The notes: generated by a model not told the origin, from the sequence alone. A DNA stretch of 50,874 nucleotides from Deltaproteobacteria bacterium (GCA_016218765.1 JACRCZ010000006.1:1-50874), one strand, 5' to 3'; positions 16,470 to 25,082 are shown, counted from the stretch's first letter. Translations and numbers: made by a program.

Positions 16470-17299
16470 GCGCGAACAGGTCGGATTTTCGCGGGAAACG
16501 ACTCCCCGCCGTCCCGCACCCGTGCCACGATCTCCGTCGCCGTCGCCCACCACCAGGCTCGGACCACCAGCGTGACCACCGGCAGCAGCAAGAGGAACAG
16601 CGGCCGTAGCGCCGGCCCCCCCGGTCCGGCCGCGATGAGCGCCGCCTGGCCCGCGAGCGGGAGCAGCGCCGCCACGCGCAAGAGCGCCCCACCCAGCACC
16701 GCCGCGAACGCCCGCCGCCGGATCGTCGCCCCGAACAACCGCAGGCCGTCCCCGACGCCCCGCGAGGCCACCAGCGCCACGGCCGCCAGATCCGCCAGGA
16801 CATCGATACCCAGCCACAGCCCCGGCAGCGCGACCCAGGCCCGGCCGCCGGACAGGAACAACGCCGTCGCCGCGAGCCCCAACACGCCCCACGCCGCCAG
16901 GTGCACCGCCCAGACGCGCAGGAAGTGCCGCGCCGACCGCGCAACCACGCCCCGCCCCGCCGCACAACCCGCACCGCAACGCCCCAGGCTGCACAACAGC
17001 CCCGCACGCAGGAACGGCTCCACCAGCAGCCCCCACGTCAGCGCCACCCCGAACGCCGTCGACAGCGCGGTTACAAGCGTCCCACGCCCCTGCACCAGCG
17101 CGTCCAGAAGCACCACTCCCCCGGGGAACGTCAGACCCGCCGAGCCGTCCGGCAACGCCCGGGTCAGGTGCTCGAACGCCAGGCTCGGCAAGAACCCCCC
17201 GACCAGCGTCGCGACCAGCCAGCCCAGCACCAGCGCCGCGACGGCGCGTCCCGCTGCGCGAAGCCGCCTCGCCGCCCCGCCGGCAATCGTCCCGCTCAG
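16466..17299 (-). CDS. Integral membrane protein of unknown function
   Basis: A roughly 277-residue protein rich in Ala, Leu, Val and Gly with about six hydrophobic segments, for example VAALVLGWLVATLVGGFLPSL, a later pair around HLAAWGVLGLAATALFL, and a C-terminal LFLLLLPVVTLVV. The arrangement resembles glycerophosphoryl-diester or DUF4013-like membrane proteins, but no diagnostic motif is present. The first possible start is a CTG at 17299 overlapping the TGA of the upstream peptidase gene (CTGA), with GGAGGT 6 nt before it; the first conventional start is a GTG at 17230. Tight coupling to the M1 peptidase suggests a shared role. Confidence 0.65.
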   Translation of the reverse strand: MSGTIAGGAARRLRAAGRAVAALVLGWLVATLVGGFLPSLAFEHLTRALPDGSAGLTFPGGVVLLDALVQGRGTLVTALSTAFGVALTWGLLVEPFLRAGLLCSLGRCGAGCAAGRGVVARSARHFLRVWAVHLAAWGVLGLAATALFLSGGRAWVALPGLWLGIDVLADLAAVALVASRGVGDGLRLFGATIRRRAFAAVLGGALLRVAALLPLAGQAALIAAGPGGPALRPLFLLLLPVVTLVVRAWWWATATEIVARVRDGGESFPAKIRPVRA

Positions 17300-19254
17300 A
17301 ACAGCACCTCCAGCAGGCCGCCGAACGCCGCGAACGTCTCGTCCCCCACACCCTCCACCCACGACGGGTCGCTCGCGCGCCACCCGTTGTCGAGCAGGTT
17401 CCGGTCCAGGAGCACCCTGCGGTCCGGGTCGAGCAACACGCTCGTGGGCGGACGGTCCGACTGCACGGCGAACCGGACGGCCGCGCCCGAGCCGTCCCAC
17501 CGCCCGCGACGCGACGCCCCGGGGAACCGGAACTCCACCTCCACCGGGACCTCGATCGATGCCCCCTTGCGGCGTACGACCACCGTCGTGACCCAACGGG
17601 CCCCCGGCGAGGTCCGCGGCGCGATCAACTCCGCGTCGGACGCCGCCCGGCGCACCTCGACCGACTCCAGGACCAGATCGAACGCCGCGGGCTGCTCCAT
17701 CGCGGGACGGAACACGCGCGCCACCGGATCCGGACCGGCCTCCCGCTCCAGGGCCGCGTAGAGCTCGGCGGCCGACGCCCGCGCGAACCGGTGCTCCGCC
17801 GCGTAGCGGCCCAGGCCGCGCAGCACGCGCTCCCGGCCGGCGGCCAGGGCCAGCGCGTCCAGCGCCAGCGCCCCGCGGCAGTAGACGCCGGCCGCGTAGT
17901 CGTCGAACGACGGGAACGCCTCCGCCGAACGGTCGCTGGGGACGCGGGAATCGACGAGCCGCCAGCAGGCCCGGCGGGTCGCGAGGTACCCGATGCCCAC
18001 CGGTCCGGCCGAGACGCTCGAACGGTCCGCACCGAAGATGTCGTCCATCGCCGCGCCCGTCACCCACGTCGCCAGCGCCTCGTCCAGCCACGGCTCGCGC
18101 GCCTCGTCGGTCGCCACCAGCGCGTAGAACCACTGGTGCGCCAGCTCGTGGATCACGACCTCCTGGTCGTCCCGGTAGCCCGCCCACTCGACGCCCGGAC
18201 CCGCGAACGCCGGCGAAGACGTCGTCGTCACGAACCCCGGGTACTCCATCCCGCCCGCGCCGTCCGCACCCGGAGGCACCAGGACCACCGTCAGGCGCCC
18301 GTACGGCAACGGACCGAACCAGCGCCGGAAGCGGGGCAGGGCGGCCGCGAGCGCCCGGCGCTGCCGCGCCAGGGTCCTGCCGGCAGCCGCGGGGTAGAGC
18401 CACCGCACCCCGATCCCATCGACCTCCTCCCGGAATTCGTCGAACCCGTCCCACGCCGTCCACGCGAAATCCACCGCTCGCCGCACCGTGAAGCGATGCC
18501 GCTCCCGCGCCGCTCCCCCGCCCGCACCTTCCGTTGCGGTCGCCTCCTCGCCGCAGGCCCCGACGCGCCACCCGGCCGGCACGTCGAGCGCCACGTCGTA
18601 GTCGACGTGATCCGCGAGGAACTCGGAGTTCGCATGACGCTCCCGCAGCAGCCACTCGCCCCCGGCCGACAGCACGGGCAGCTTGGGGAACCATTGCGCG
18701 ACCAGGTGGAACGACCCGAGCCAACCGGTGCGCGCGAAGATCGGCGGCAGTCGCGCGACCCACTCCGCGCCGATCTCGACCGATCCTCCGGGGGACACCG
18801 GCCGCGCCAGCGGCACGCGCACCCACGTCTCCGCCGGCTCGACCTTCTCCAGCGCGTCCGCGCCGCCGACCCGCAGCGCCGTCAGCTCGATGCTTCCCGG
18901 GCCGCCGTAGCTCGCCCCGCGCATCCGGCCCCGGGCCTCCCGGAGAAACACCGTTCCCGGGTCCCGGAAAGCGTTCAAGTGAAGATAGAGGTAGATGGAC
19001 GTAACATGACGGGATGACGTGTTTGTCCATGTGATAGCCCCGGAACCAGTCACCGCATGCGCTCGAGGGTCCAGCGTGGCCTGGATGCGGTAGAGCGTCC
19101 GGCCGCCGGCTGGCCGGAGCGGCGGGGTCGGAACTGGACCGGGCGAGAGCCACGCGGCAGACTCGGGCCCGGACGGAGGGGCGGGCGATTCCCGTCCGCA
19201 GGCGGCGAGGCCGATGGCGGCGAGGAGGACCGGCAGGGGGCGCGAGGCTCGCAC
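17296..19254 (-). CDS. M1-family zinc metallopeptidase lipoprotein
   Basis: A 652-residue aminopeptidase-like protein. A signal peptide beginning at the GTG at 19254 leads to lipobox GLAAC, so it is exported and lipidated. Residues 55-230 form the beta-sandwich N-domain of M1 enzymes (TLDPRAHAVTGSGAITWTN). The catalytic region has an exon-like GGMEYPGFV, the zinc motif HELAHQWF, and the third ligand Glu in WLDEALATW at the usual distance; a Tyr-containing region follows. It should be active. The start lies 25 bp from the divergent tsaE start. The downstream membrane-protein gene overlaps its stop. Confidence 0.88.
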   Translation of the reverse strand: MRASRPLPVLLAAIGLAACGRESPAPPSGPESAAWLSPGPVPTPPLRPAGGRTLYRIQATLDPRAHAVTGSGAITWTNTSSRHVTSIYLYLHLNAFRDPGTVFLREARGRMRGASYGGPGSIELTALRVGGADALEKVEPAETWVRVPLARPVSPGGSVEIGAEWVARLPPIFARTGWLGSFHLVAQWFPKLPVLSAGGEWLLRERHANSEFLADHVDYDVALDVPAGWRVGACGEEATATEGAGGGAARERHRFTVRRAVDFAWTAWDGFDEFREEVDGIGVRWLYPAAAGRTLARQRRALAAALPRFRRWFGPLPYGRLTVVLVPPGADGAGGMEYPGFVTTTSSPAFAGPGVEWAGYRDDQEVVIHELAHQWFYALVATDEAREPWLDEALATWVTGAAMDDIFGADRSSVSAGPVGIGYLATRRACWRLVDSRVPSDRSAEAFPSFDDYAAGVYCRGALALDALALAAGRERVLRGLGRYAAEHRFARASAAELYAALEREAGPDPVARVFRPAMEQPAAFDLVLESVEVRRAASDAELIAPRTSPGARWVTTVVVRRKGASIEVPVEVEFRFPGASRRGRWDGSGAAVRFAVQSDRPPTSVLLDPDRRVLLDRNLLDNGWRASDPSWVEGVGDETFAAFGGLLEVLF

Positions 19255-19279
19255 GGCGACCGGGACGGTAGTCCGGGTC

Positions 19280-19786
19280 GTGCGGGATCCACAAGCCATG
19301 CACGAGCTGGGCCGCCGGATGGGCGCGGCCCTGCCGCCCGGCACGCTCGTCGCCCTGGACGGGCCGCTCGGCGCCGGCAAGACGGTTCTCACGCAGGGCC
19401 TCGCGGATGGTCTCGGGATCGATCCGCGCGAGGTGACGAGTCCGTCCTTCACGCTCTGCCGGATCCACGCCGGCCCGACGACGCTGGTGCACATCGATCT
19501 CTACCGGCTGGCCGGTGAGGCCGACGCGCACGACGCGGGCCTGTTGGAGTGGCTGGACGAGCCGCGCGACGCGCTGGTCGTGGTGGAGTGGTTCGAGCGT
19601 CTGGGGCGCGCCCCTGCGGATGTGCGGGTGCGAATCGCCTTCGCCGGCCCGGGTGTTCGCCGCGTGTCGCTGACCGTTCCGCCCGCCGTCGCCACGGCCT
19701 TGCGCCGCCGTTCCCCGCCGGCTGACCGGCGGGAATCTCGCGCAGAGACGCAGAGACGCAGGAGCGCAGAGACGAGAGGGACCTGA
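19280..19786 (+). CDS. tsaE: tRNA threonylcarbamoyladenosine biosynthesis ATPase TsaE
   Basis: The ATPase partner of TsaB and TsaD in making the t6A37 base of ANN-decoding tRNAs. The P-loop DGPLGAGKTVLTQGL, VTSPSFTLCRIH, HIDLYRLAG and LLEWLDEPRDALVVVEW are all family hallmarks. The GTG at 19280 gives 168 residues; an ATG at 19298 is also possible, and an earlier ATG at 19214 would run into the M1 signal-peptide region. The last 18 residues (RESRAETQRRRSAETRGT) are not TsaE sequence but the translation of a dispersed CGCAGAGA repeat, so the original stop has been replaced. Confidence 0.92.
   Translation: MRDPQAMHELGRRMGAALPPGTLVALDGPLGAGKTVLTQGLADGLGIDPREVTSPSFTLCRIHAGPTTLVHIDLYRLAGEADAHDAGLLEWLDEPRDALVVVEWFERLGRAPADVRVRIAFAGPGVRRVSLTVPPAVATALRRRSPPADRRESRAETQRRRSAETRGT
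19731..19775 (+). repeat. Dispersed CGCAGAGA repeat (copy A2), forming the TsaE tail
   Basis: A GGGAATCTCGC leader is followed by two GCAGAGAC units, an interrupted unit (GCAGGAGC) and one more unit. Leader and units match the copy at 7726-7764. It is read in frame as the end of tsaE. Confidence 0.8.
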
Positions 19787-19795
19787 TTGGGGACC

Positions 19796-19831
19796 GGAAG
19801 ACGAAAAACGAAAGACGAAAAACGAAGAATG
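19796..19831 (+). repeat. Short ACGAAAA-type tandem repeat (family C)
   Basis: Four to five units of a 7-mer alternating ACGAAAA and ACGAAAG fill the 47-bp gap between tsaE and the convergent TPR gene. The A-rich composition contrasts sharply with the GC-rich surroundings. Confidence 0.7.
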
Positions 19832-19833
19832 GC

Positions 19834-20526
19834 CTACGGCGTTCCGCCCGCCGCCGCGGCGGCCGCCGCGTCCTCGGCGGCCTGGCGCACGCGATCCGCG
19901 ATGCGCTGCCGGACGGCCTCGTAGTTCTGGTCGAGCGCCTGGACGGCGTCGATCGCCGCCACGCGCTCGTCGGCGATCTGGGGGTAGCCGGCGATCGAGG
20001 CGTGGGTCGTGCACCAGGTCTTGTATTCCAGCCACGCCTCGCGCGCCGACGCGAGATCGCGCTTCGCCTCGAAGGTCATCGCGATGTTGAGCAGTGCCTT
20101 GGCCTTGAGACCCGGGTCGCTGTCGCCTGCCAGGCGGGACGCCGTGCGGAAGGACTCGATCGCCTCGTCGAAGGAGCCCTTGGCCCGCTGGGCGGCGCCG
20201 ATGAAGTAGTGCGCGATGGTCAGGGGCGGCGTCGACATGGCGGCCTCGCGGTACGCGGCCAGCGCGGTGTCGAAGTCCCGCGCCTGGAACGCCCGGTGCC
20301 CGCGCTGGATCGCGACCCATGCCGCCGGCGTACGCTCGGAGACGCCCGGCATCGTCGGCGCGGGAGGCGGCGCCGGCGGTGTCGTAGCCGTCGTGGTCGT
20401 CGTGGTCGTCGTGGTCGTTCCCGGGGTCGTCGTCCCCGTCCCGGTCCCCGTCCCCGTCTGGGCCCGTGCCGCGCCGGCCAGCAGGAGCACCACCGCCGCC
20501 GTCCCGACCGCCATCTTCACGCTCAT
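19834..20526 (-). CDS. Periplasmic TPR protein with Thr-rich linker
   Basis: A 230-residue exported protein. The Sec signal MAVGTAAVVLLLAGAARAQ is followed by a linker of Thr-Gly pairs and a run of ten threonines, then a Pro-rich stretch. From about residue 65 there are two to three TPR units (AWVAIQRGHRAFQARDFDTA, then IAHYFIGAAQRAKGSFDEA, ALLNIAMTFEAKRDLASA). The C-terminus is a charged helix ending in an Ala run. The probable role is a periplasmic scaffold; no partner can be named. The coding DNA of the linker is a low-complexity GTC/GTCGTC array. Confidence 0.75.
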   Translation of the reverse strand: MSVKMAVGTAAVVLLLAGAARAQTGTGTGTGTTTPGTTTTTTTTTTATTPPAPPPAPTMPGVSERTPAAWVAIQRGHRAFQARDFDTALAAYREAAMSTPPLTIAHYFIGAAQRAKGSFDEAIESFRTASRLAGDSDPGLKAKALLNIAMTFEAKRDLASAREAWLEYKTWCTTHASIAGYPQIADERVAAIDAVQALDQNYEAVRQRIADRVRQAAEDAAAAAAAGGTP

Positions 20527-20594
20527 CGTCCACCTCCCCGAATCGCGGTCAAGATACCAGGGCCGTCCGGACCGCGCAAGCCGCGGCGCCTGAA

Positions 20595-20630
20595 GGCTCC
20601 GGCAATACCCCGGAGCCTGCTGCGCAGGCT
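20595..20630. terminator. Two overlapping, mutually exclusive hairpins
   Basis: GGCTCCGG (20595-20602) can pair with CCGGAGCC (20610-20617). Alternatively AGCCTGC (20614-20620) can pair with GCAGGCT (20624-20630). The arms share 20614-20617, so only one can form at a time. The pair sits between the VWA gene stop and the TPR gene start. There is no T-run; it may be a weak terminator or an attenuator-like switch. Confidence 0.4.
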
Positions 20631-20649
20631 TGGGGAGGGTCCTTGCGGC

Positions 20650-22374
20650 CTACCGTGTCCCCACGCAGACCCCGGTCGTCGTTCGCGGGTGCCCGCAGGT
20701 GGACGCCAGGTCGCAGACCTGGCCCTCCGCGCAGCACCGGGACATGGCGTTCCCTGCGGGGCCGCACTGGCGCTCCTCCGGACATTGGCTCTCCGCGCAG
20801 CGCACCTCGACCGTCGAGCCGTCCTCGATCACGGCTCCCTCCGGGCCCGAGGCCAGTTGGAACTGCGGGCACGGCGGGTCGGCCGGCGGGCCCGGATCGC
20901 TCGATCCCGTCGCCTGGTACCACCAGCCGGTATCGAGGGGCCGGGCGCAGCGGTCCTCGACGCACGCCGGCGTCGCCTGTCGAACGAGGCACCGCCGCCG
21001 CGCCTCCCCGTCGATGGGCGCGCCGAGCCCCAGGTTGCGTTTCAGCGGGGCGCACGCGATGCCGGTCGCCGGGTCGATGCACGCCGGTGGGTCATGTGGG
21101 TCCTCCGCGTTCGCCGGCGGGCACCACTCCGGCGGGCAGCTCGGGTCGGGCGCGCATGGGCGATCATCCGACAGCGTTTCGATGATCGCGCATCGCGGCA
21201 CGCGGCAGGTCGCCGGATCGCGTTCCATCCGGGGTTCCGTGAAGCACGTGCCGGACATCCGCACCAGCACCTCCTGCGCCAACGCGCGCAGCGGCCGCCG
21301 CCAGTCGGGTTGGCAGATCGACGTGACGAACGCGGCATGGCCGAGCGACCGCGCGACCTGCACCAGCCGGACGGGCGGATACGCCCGTCCCATGGCGGTG
21401 TCGCACGAAGCGACCAGTTCCGCCGGACGATCCGGATCCAGACGCGGCTGCATTTGCGGTGCGTCGAGGCAATCCGCCAACTCGTCGCCATACCCGGTAC
21501 ACGAGGGAACCTCGAGCGGAACGCCGGCGATCATCCCGACGATCAGGCGTTCGGGGTGCTCCGGTGCTCGCATGTTGCGCAGCGCCTCCACGAAGTCCTC
21601 GACCCTCGCCAGGAACTCGGGGTGCAGCGCACACCGGACGTTGAGCGGCCCCAGGTCGGATCGGTCGGCGTCGAACATCTCCGAGTGATCGCGCGCGACC
21701 GAACAGTCGTCCTCGTCGGTCACGATCAGCAGCGCCAGAATCGCGTCGGGCCGGAAGAAGCCCCTGTTGCACACGCCCGTCTCCGGGTTCGTGGTGACGG
21801 CGCTGCACATCGCCAGAAGCGGCTGTTCCCATCCGCAACCGTTGGTCCCCAGCGTCGCGATGCAGGTGAAATCGTGCGCCATGTCGGCCGCCGTGTAGAC
21901 GTGGGCGTTCTCCCGGTCCCGGAAGAGGAAGGAGGGATACGCCGGGACACAGTCCGCCACGGCCGGGCTCGGGGTGTTCCGGAAGCAGCCGTTGTCGCCG
22001 ACGTCCGAGATCGCGCAAGTCGATAGACGAAGCCCGGCCGTCCCCATGTCGGTCGAGATCACCCCGACGTTCAGCTCCTCGACGGGCGGGTGCGACACGC
22101 GACCCGTGTCCGGATCGGGCGGCGGATCGATCAGCTCGGAAAGCAGGTCGGGGAACGCCGCCGTGAGCGCGGCCTGCTCCTGGGCCATCGACCCCGAGTT
22201 GTCCACGAGCACCACGAGGTCGAGCCGGGTCGTCCGATCCCGCGGCGGTGGCGGCCAGTCGTCTGGCGTCCACGGCATGTTCGGCTCGCTCTCGGCGACA
22301 TCCCGATCGAAACACCCGCACCAGACGGCGGGCACGGCCAACCACACGAGAGCGACGAATCGACGGACGGGCAT
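20650..22374 (-). CDS. Von Willebrand factor A domain lipoprotein
   Basis: A 574-residue exported protein. The signal VALVWLAVPAVWCGC has its lipobox Cys near residue 21. The VWA domain starts at LDLVVLVDNSGSM, whose DxSxS MIDAS motif is intact. VGVISTDMGT, LLIVTDEDDCS and LIVGMIAGVP supply further core strands. Many Cys residues after about 360 (for example CAPDPSCPPEWC and CIDPATGIAC) form a Cys-rich tail. Proteins with this exact layout are numerous in myxobacteria and are surface lipoproteins of unknown ligand. No RTX or secretion partner is adjacent. Confidence 0.85.
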   Translation of the reverse strand: MPVRRFVALVWLAVPAVWCGCFDRDVAESEPNMPWTPDDWPPPPRDRTTRLDLVVLVDNSGSMAQEQAALTAAFPDLLSELIDPPPDPDTGRVSHPPVEELNVGVISTDMGTAGLRLSTCAISDVGDNGCFRNTPSPAVADCVPAYPSFLFRDRENAHVYTAADMAHDFTCIATLGTNGCGWEQPLLAMCSAVTTNPETGVCNRGFFRPDAILALLIVTDEDDCSVARDHSEMFDADRSDLGPLNVRCALHPEFLARVEDFVEALRNMRAPEHPERLIVGMIAGVPLEVPSCTGYGDELADCLDAPQMQPRLDPDRPAELVASCDTAMGRAYPPVRLVQVARSLGHAAFVTSICQPDWRRPLRALAQEVLVRMSGTCFTEPRMERDPATCRVPRCAIIETLSDDRPCAPDPSCPPEWCPPANAEDPHDPPACIDPATGIACAPLKRNLGLGAPIDGEARRRCLVRQATPACVEDRCARPLDTGWWYQATGSSDPGPPADPPCPQFQLASGPEGAVIEDGSTVEVRCAESQCPEERQCGPAGNAMSRCCAEGQVCDLASTCGHPRTTTGVCVGTR

Positions 22375-22484
22375 GGCAACCTCCGCAGCCCGCCTCTCGT
22401 AGCCCCGGATTCCTCGGACGACCTGTGGAGAGTCTACCCGCTCGGTGACGCTCCGGCAAGGTCGCCGTGCGTCGGGTCGAGCCG

Positions 22485-22514
22485 ACTGTGATGATCTGTG
22501 TTCACCTGTGGCTT
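22485..22514 (-). repeat. Dispersed ACAGATnn/CCACAG repeat (family B, copy 2)
   Basis: On the minus strand the pattern reads CCACAGGTGAACACAGATC and then ATCACAG. It lies just after the YchF stop and shares the CCACAGnTGnACACAGAT pattern with 25013-25047. Confidence 0.6.
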
Positions 22515-22528
22515 CCGACAGTTACGCC

Positions 22529-23569
22529 CTACTTGCTGAACCGGATGTGGAGGATGTCGCCGTCCTGCACCACGTACGTCTTTCCCTCCACGCGGAGCTT
22601 GCCGGCCTCGCGACACTTCGCTTCCGTGCCCAGCTCGAGCAGATCCTCGTGGCGGATCACCTCGGCACGGATGAAGCCCTTCTCCAGATCCGTGTGGATC
22701 TTCCCCGCGGCGAGGACCGCCTCCGTGCCGCGCCGGATCGTCCACGCCCGCACCTCGTCGTCGCCCACGGTGAAGAAGCTCACCAGGTCCATGAGCGCGT
22801 AGGCGGCGGCGGTGAACCGCTGCGCGGCGCTCTCGGTCAGCCCCAGATCCGCGAGGAAGTCCTTGGCCGACGACTCGTCCAGCTCCGCGATCTGCTTCTC
22901 GACCTCCCCCGACAGGACCATCAGGCCGGCCTGGCGCGCCTCGGCCTCCCCGACCAGCGCGGCCGGCGGCGGCTCCCGCACGGCGGCTTCCGGGACGTTC
23001 AGCACGTAGAGCACCGGCTTGAGCGACAGGAACGCGTAGCCCGAGAGGTTCCGGATCTGCTCGGCCGTCAGCCCCGCGCGGCGGGCCGGCGTGCCCGCGT
23101 CCAGCGCGTCCTTGAGCCTGCCCAGGACCTCCTTCTCGGTCGGGAAGCCCGGCTTCTCCCCCTTGGCCAGCCGTGCGACCTTGCGTTCCACGACGTCCAG
23201 GTCGGCGAGGATCGTCTCCGCCTCCAGGTCGCGCAGCTCGCGCAAGGGATCCGGCGCCGCGCCCGTCTCGTCCGGAAAGCCGCGCAGCACCTGCGCGAAC
23301 GCGTCCAGCTCCTTCATCGCCGTCAGCGTGCCGCGGTCCACCCCCTTCTTGCCCGCCGCGCCGGCGATGTCGGCGAAAACGACTTCCGCGAAGATGAGCT
23401 TCGCGGGCGGGAAGAGCGCGTAGAGCCGCCGCAGCCGCTCGTCCTGCACCCGCACGGTCCCCAGCGACATCTTCCCGGGCGGCAGGCCCGGGTCCGGCGT
23501 CTGGCCGCAGAGCGCCGCGAAGACGGTCGTCTTGCCCGAACGCGGAAGTCCGACGATGCCCACTTTCAC
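22529..23569 (-). CDS. ychF: OBG-family ATPase/GTPase YchF
   Basis: A 346-residue P-loop protein of the YchF/Ola1 group, a ribosome- and stress-associated ATPase. The P-loop reads GLPRSGKT (usual form GLPNVGKS). The G3 region is DIAGAAGKKGVDRGT. The G4 position has NVPE, the NxxE form that gives YchF its ATP preference. A helical insert is followed by the C-terminal TGS-like domain, including RAWTIRRGTEA, AAGKIHTDLEKGFIRAEV and the end VQDGDILHIRFSK. Length is slightly under the usual 363. The start GTG overlaps the stop of the M20 gene (GTGA), so the two are translationally coupled. The P-loop and G3 differences suggest a divergent paralogue. Confidence 0.87.
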   Translation of the reverse strand: MKVGIVGLPRSGKTTVFAALCGQTPDPGLPPGKMSLGTVRVQDERLRRLYALFPPAKLIFAEVVFADIAGAAGKKGVDRGTLTAMKELDAFAQVLRGFPDETGAAPDPLRELRDLEAETILADLDVVERKVARLAKGEKPGFPTEKEVLGRLKDALDAGTPARRAGLTAEQIRNLSGYAFLSLKPVLYVLNVPEAAVREPPPAALVGEAEARQAGLMVLSGEVEKQIAELDESSAKDFLADLGLTESAAQRFTAAAYALMDLVSFFTVGDDEVRAWTIRRGTEAVLAAGKIHTDLEKGFIRAEVIRHEDLLELGTEAKCREAGKLRVEGKTYVVQDGDILHIRFSK

Positions 23570-24912
23570 GGCGCATGCTCCTGGGCGGCCCAGCTCTCGA
23601 CCAGGTCCGCCAGAACCCCCACCCCCCACCGGAACCCCTCGATCGGAATCCGCTCGTCCACCCCGTGGATCAGCGTCGAGAACGCCGGAAAACCCTCCGG
23701 CAGTCGCACGGGAGTGAACCCGTAGCACGCGGCCCCCAGGCGGCTCCACGACTTCGCGTCGGTGAAGCCCGGCGTCAGCGCCGGCACCAGCCGCCCCTCC
23801 GCGTCGTGCGCCGCCAGAACCCGGCGCGCGAGCGAGACGAAGGGGTGGTCGAGCGGCGCGGAGACGGGCGGCGCCTCCTGCCGCACGGCGATCTCGACGC
23901 CGTCGCCGACGATGGCCCGCACCTCCCGCACCAGGTCCCCCGCCGTCTGCCCGGGCAGCGTGCGGCCGTCGACCTCCGCGGTGGCCTCGGCCGGGATGAC
24001 ATTGGTCGACGACCCCGCGCGCAGGCAGGTCGGCGCGGCGGTGTTCGCGAGCATCGCGCCGACGGCGCGGCCGATGGCGGACTTGCGGCCCGCGCGGCGC
24101 AGGAGACGCGCCCCCGCGTCCCCGGCCAGGAGCGGCGCGGCAATGCGCAGGCCCGGCCGCAGCGCGTCAAGCGCCGCGGCGGCGAAGGCCCGCGCCGCGG
24201 GGGTGGGGTGCGGCGGAAGCGGCGTCTCGCCCAGCGCCGCCACCGCGCGCGCCAGCCGCACGGTCGCCGACTCGGGGTCGGGAATCGAACCGTGACCGGC
24301 CGCCCCATGGGCCGTCAGGAGCAGCCACGCGATCCCCTTCTCCGCCACCTGCAGCGGGTAGAGCCGGCGACCCGCCAGCCCCATCGAGATCCCGCCGATC
24401 TCCCCGAGGGCCACCCCCGCACGGACCTCGTCGGGCTCGTGGTCGACCAGCCACCGGCTTCCCAGTTCCATGCCGACCTCTTCGTCGGCGACCAGGGCCA
24501 GGATCACGTCGCGCCGCATCGCCGGACGCTCGCGCCCGAGCCGGCAGAGCACCGCGGTGGCCATGGCGGCCATGTGCTTCATGTCCAGCGCCCCGCGGCC
24601 CCAGATGCAGCCGTCGGCCTCCGCCGCGGAGAACGGCGGGTGCGTCCAGGCGGCCGGCTCCGCGGGAACGACGTCCAGGTGCGCCGCCAACAGCAGCGGC
24701 GGCAACGACCCGTCCCCACGCACTCGAGCCGTCAGGTTCGCCCGCCCCGGTGCCGGCCGGAAGAGGCGCGGCTCCACCCCGTGCGCCGCCAGCGCCTCGG
24801 CCGCGACCTCGCACGCCGGCTCCTCGTTGCCCGGCGGGTTGGACGTGTCGATGCGGATCAGGTCCTTGAGAAGTCCGACCGCCAGGTCCTGCCATTCCGT
24901 CTGCAGCCGCAT
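23566..24912 (-). CDS. M20-family metallopeptidase (ArgE/DapE-like)
   Basis: A 448-residue cytoplasmic metal-dependent peptidase or deacylase. The ATG at 24912 has GGAGGGCGG directly upstream. The first metal ligand is in LLLAAHLDVVP, the bridging Asp in WGRGALDMK, the catalytic Glu pair in LVADEEVGME, the later ligand in VALGEIGG, and the last His in FSTLIHGVDE. The lid domain includes GSSTNVIPAEATAEVDGR. The family cleaves small peptides or N-acyl amino acids; the substrate is not predictable. The C-terminus couples to ychF through a GTGA overlap. Confidence 0.9.
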   Translation of the reverse strand: MRLQTEWQDLAVGLLKDLIRIDTSNPPGNEEPACEVAAEALAAHGVEPRLFRPAPGRANLTARVRGDGSLPPLLLAAHLDVVPAEPAAWTHPPFSAAEADGCIWGRGALDMKHMAAMATAVLCRLGRERPAMRRDVILALVADEEVGMELGSRWLVDHEPDEVRAGVALGEIGGISMGLAGRRLYPLQVAEKGIAWLLLTAHGAAGHGSIPDPESATVRLARAVAALGETPLPPHPTPAARAFAAAALDALRPGLRIAAPLLAGDAGARLLRRAGRKSAIGRAVGAMLANTAAPTCLRAGSSTNVIPAEATAEVDGRTLPGQTAGDLVREVRAIVGDGVEIAVRQEAPPVSAPLDHPFVSLARRVLAAHDAEGRLVPALTPGFTDAKSWSRLGAACYGFTPVRLPEGFPAFSTLIHGVDERIPIEGFRWGVGVLADLVESWAAQEHAP

Positions 24913-25012
24913 CCGCCCTCCGCGGCGCCGAATCAACCACGGATGCCGGTCGCGGGCAAGGAGAGCTTGGGCGTCGAGCGGCTTCCACGAACCCGGGTCC
25001 GGACAGGTCGGG

Positions 25013-25047
25013 GAAACCACAGATGGACACAGATGGACACAGATGGC
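25013..25047 (+). repeat. Dispersed ACAGATGG repeat (family B, copy 1)
   Basis: AAACC is followed by three copies of ACAGATGG spaced by ACAC, giving a 12-bp period. It sits in the gap between the divergent M20 and alpha/beta-hydrolase genes. Confidence 0.75.
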
Positions 25048-25082
25048 TCCGCCCCACGACCGAGCGGCCGCTCGGACGCCGT

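Noticed and set aside
16466..20533. A 1355-codon minus-strand frame
   Set aside because: Only the terminal 278 codons are the membrane protein. The rest shadows the M1 peptidase and TPR genes.
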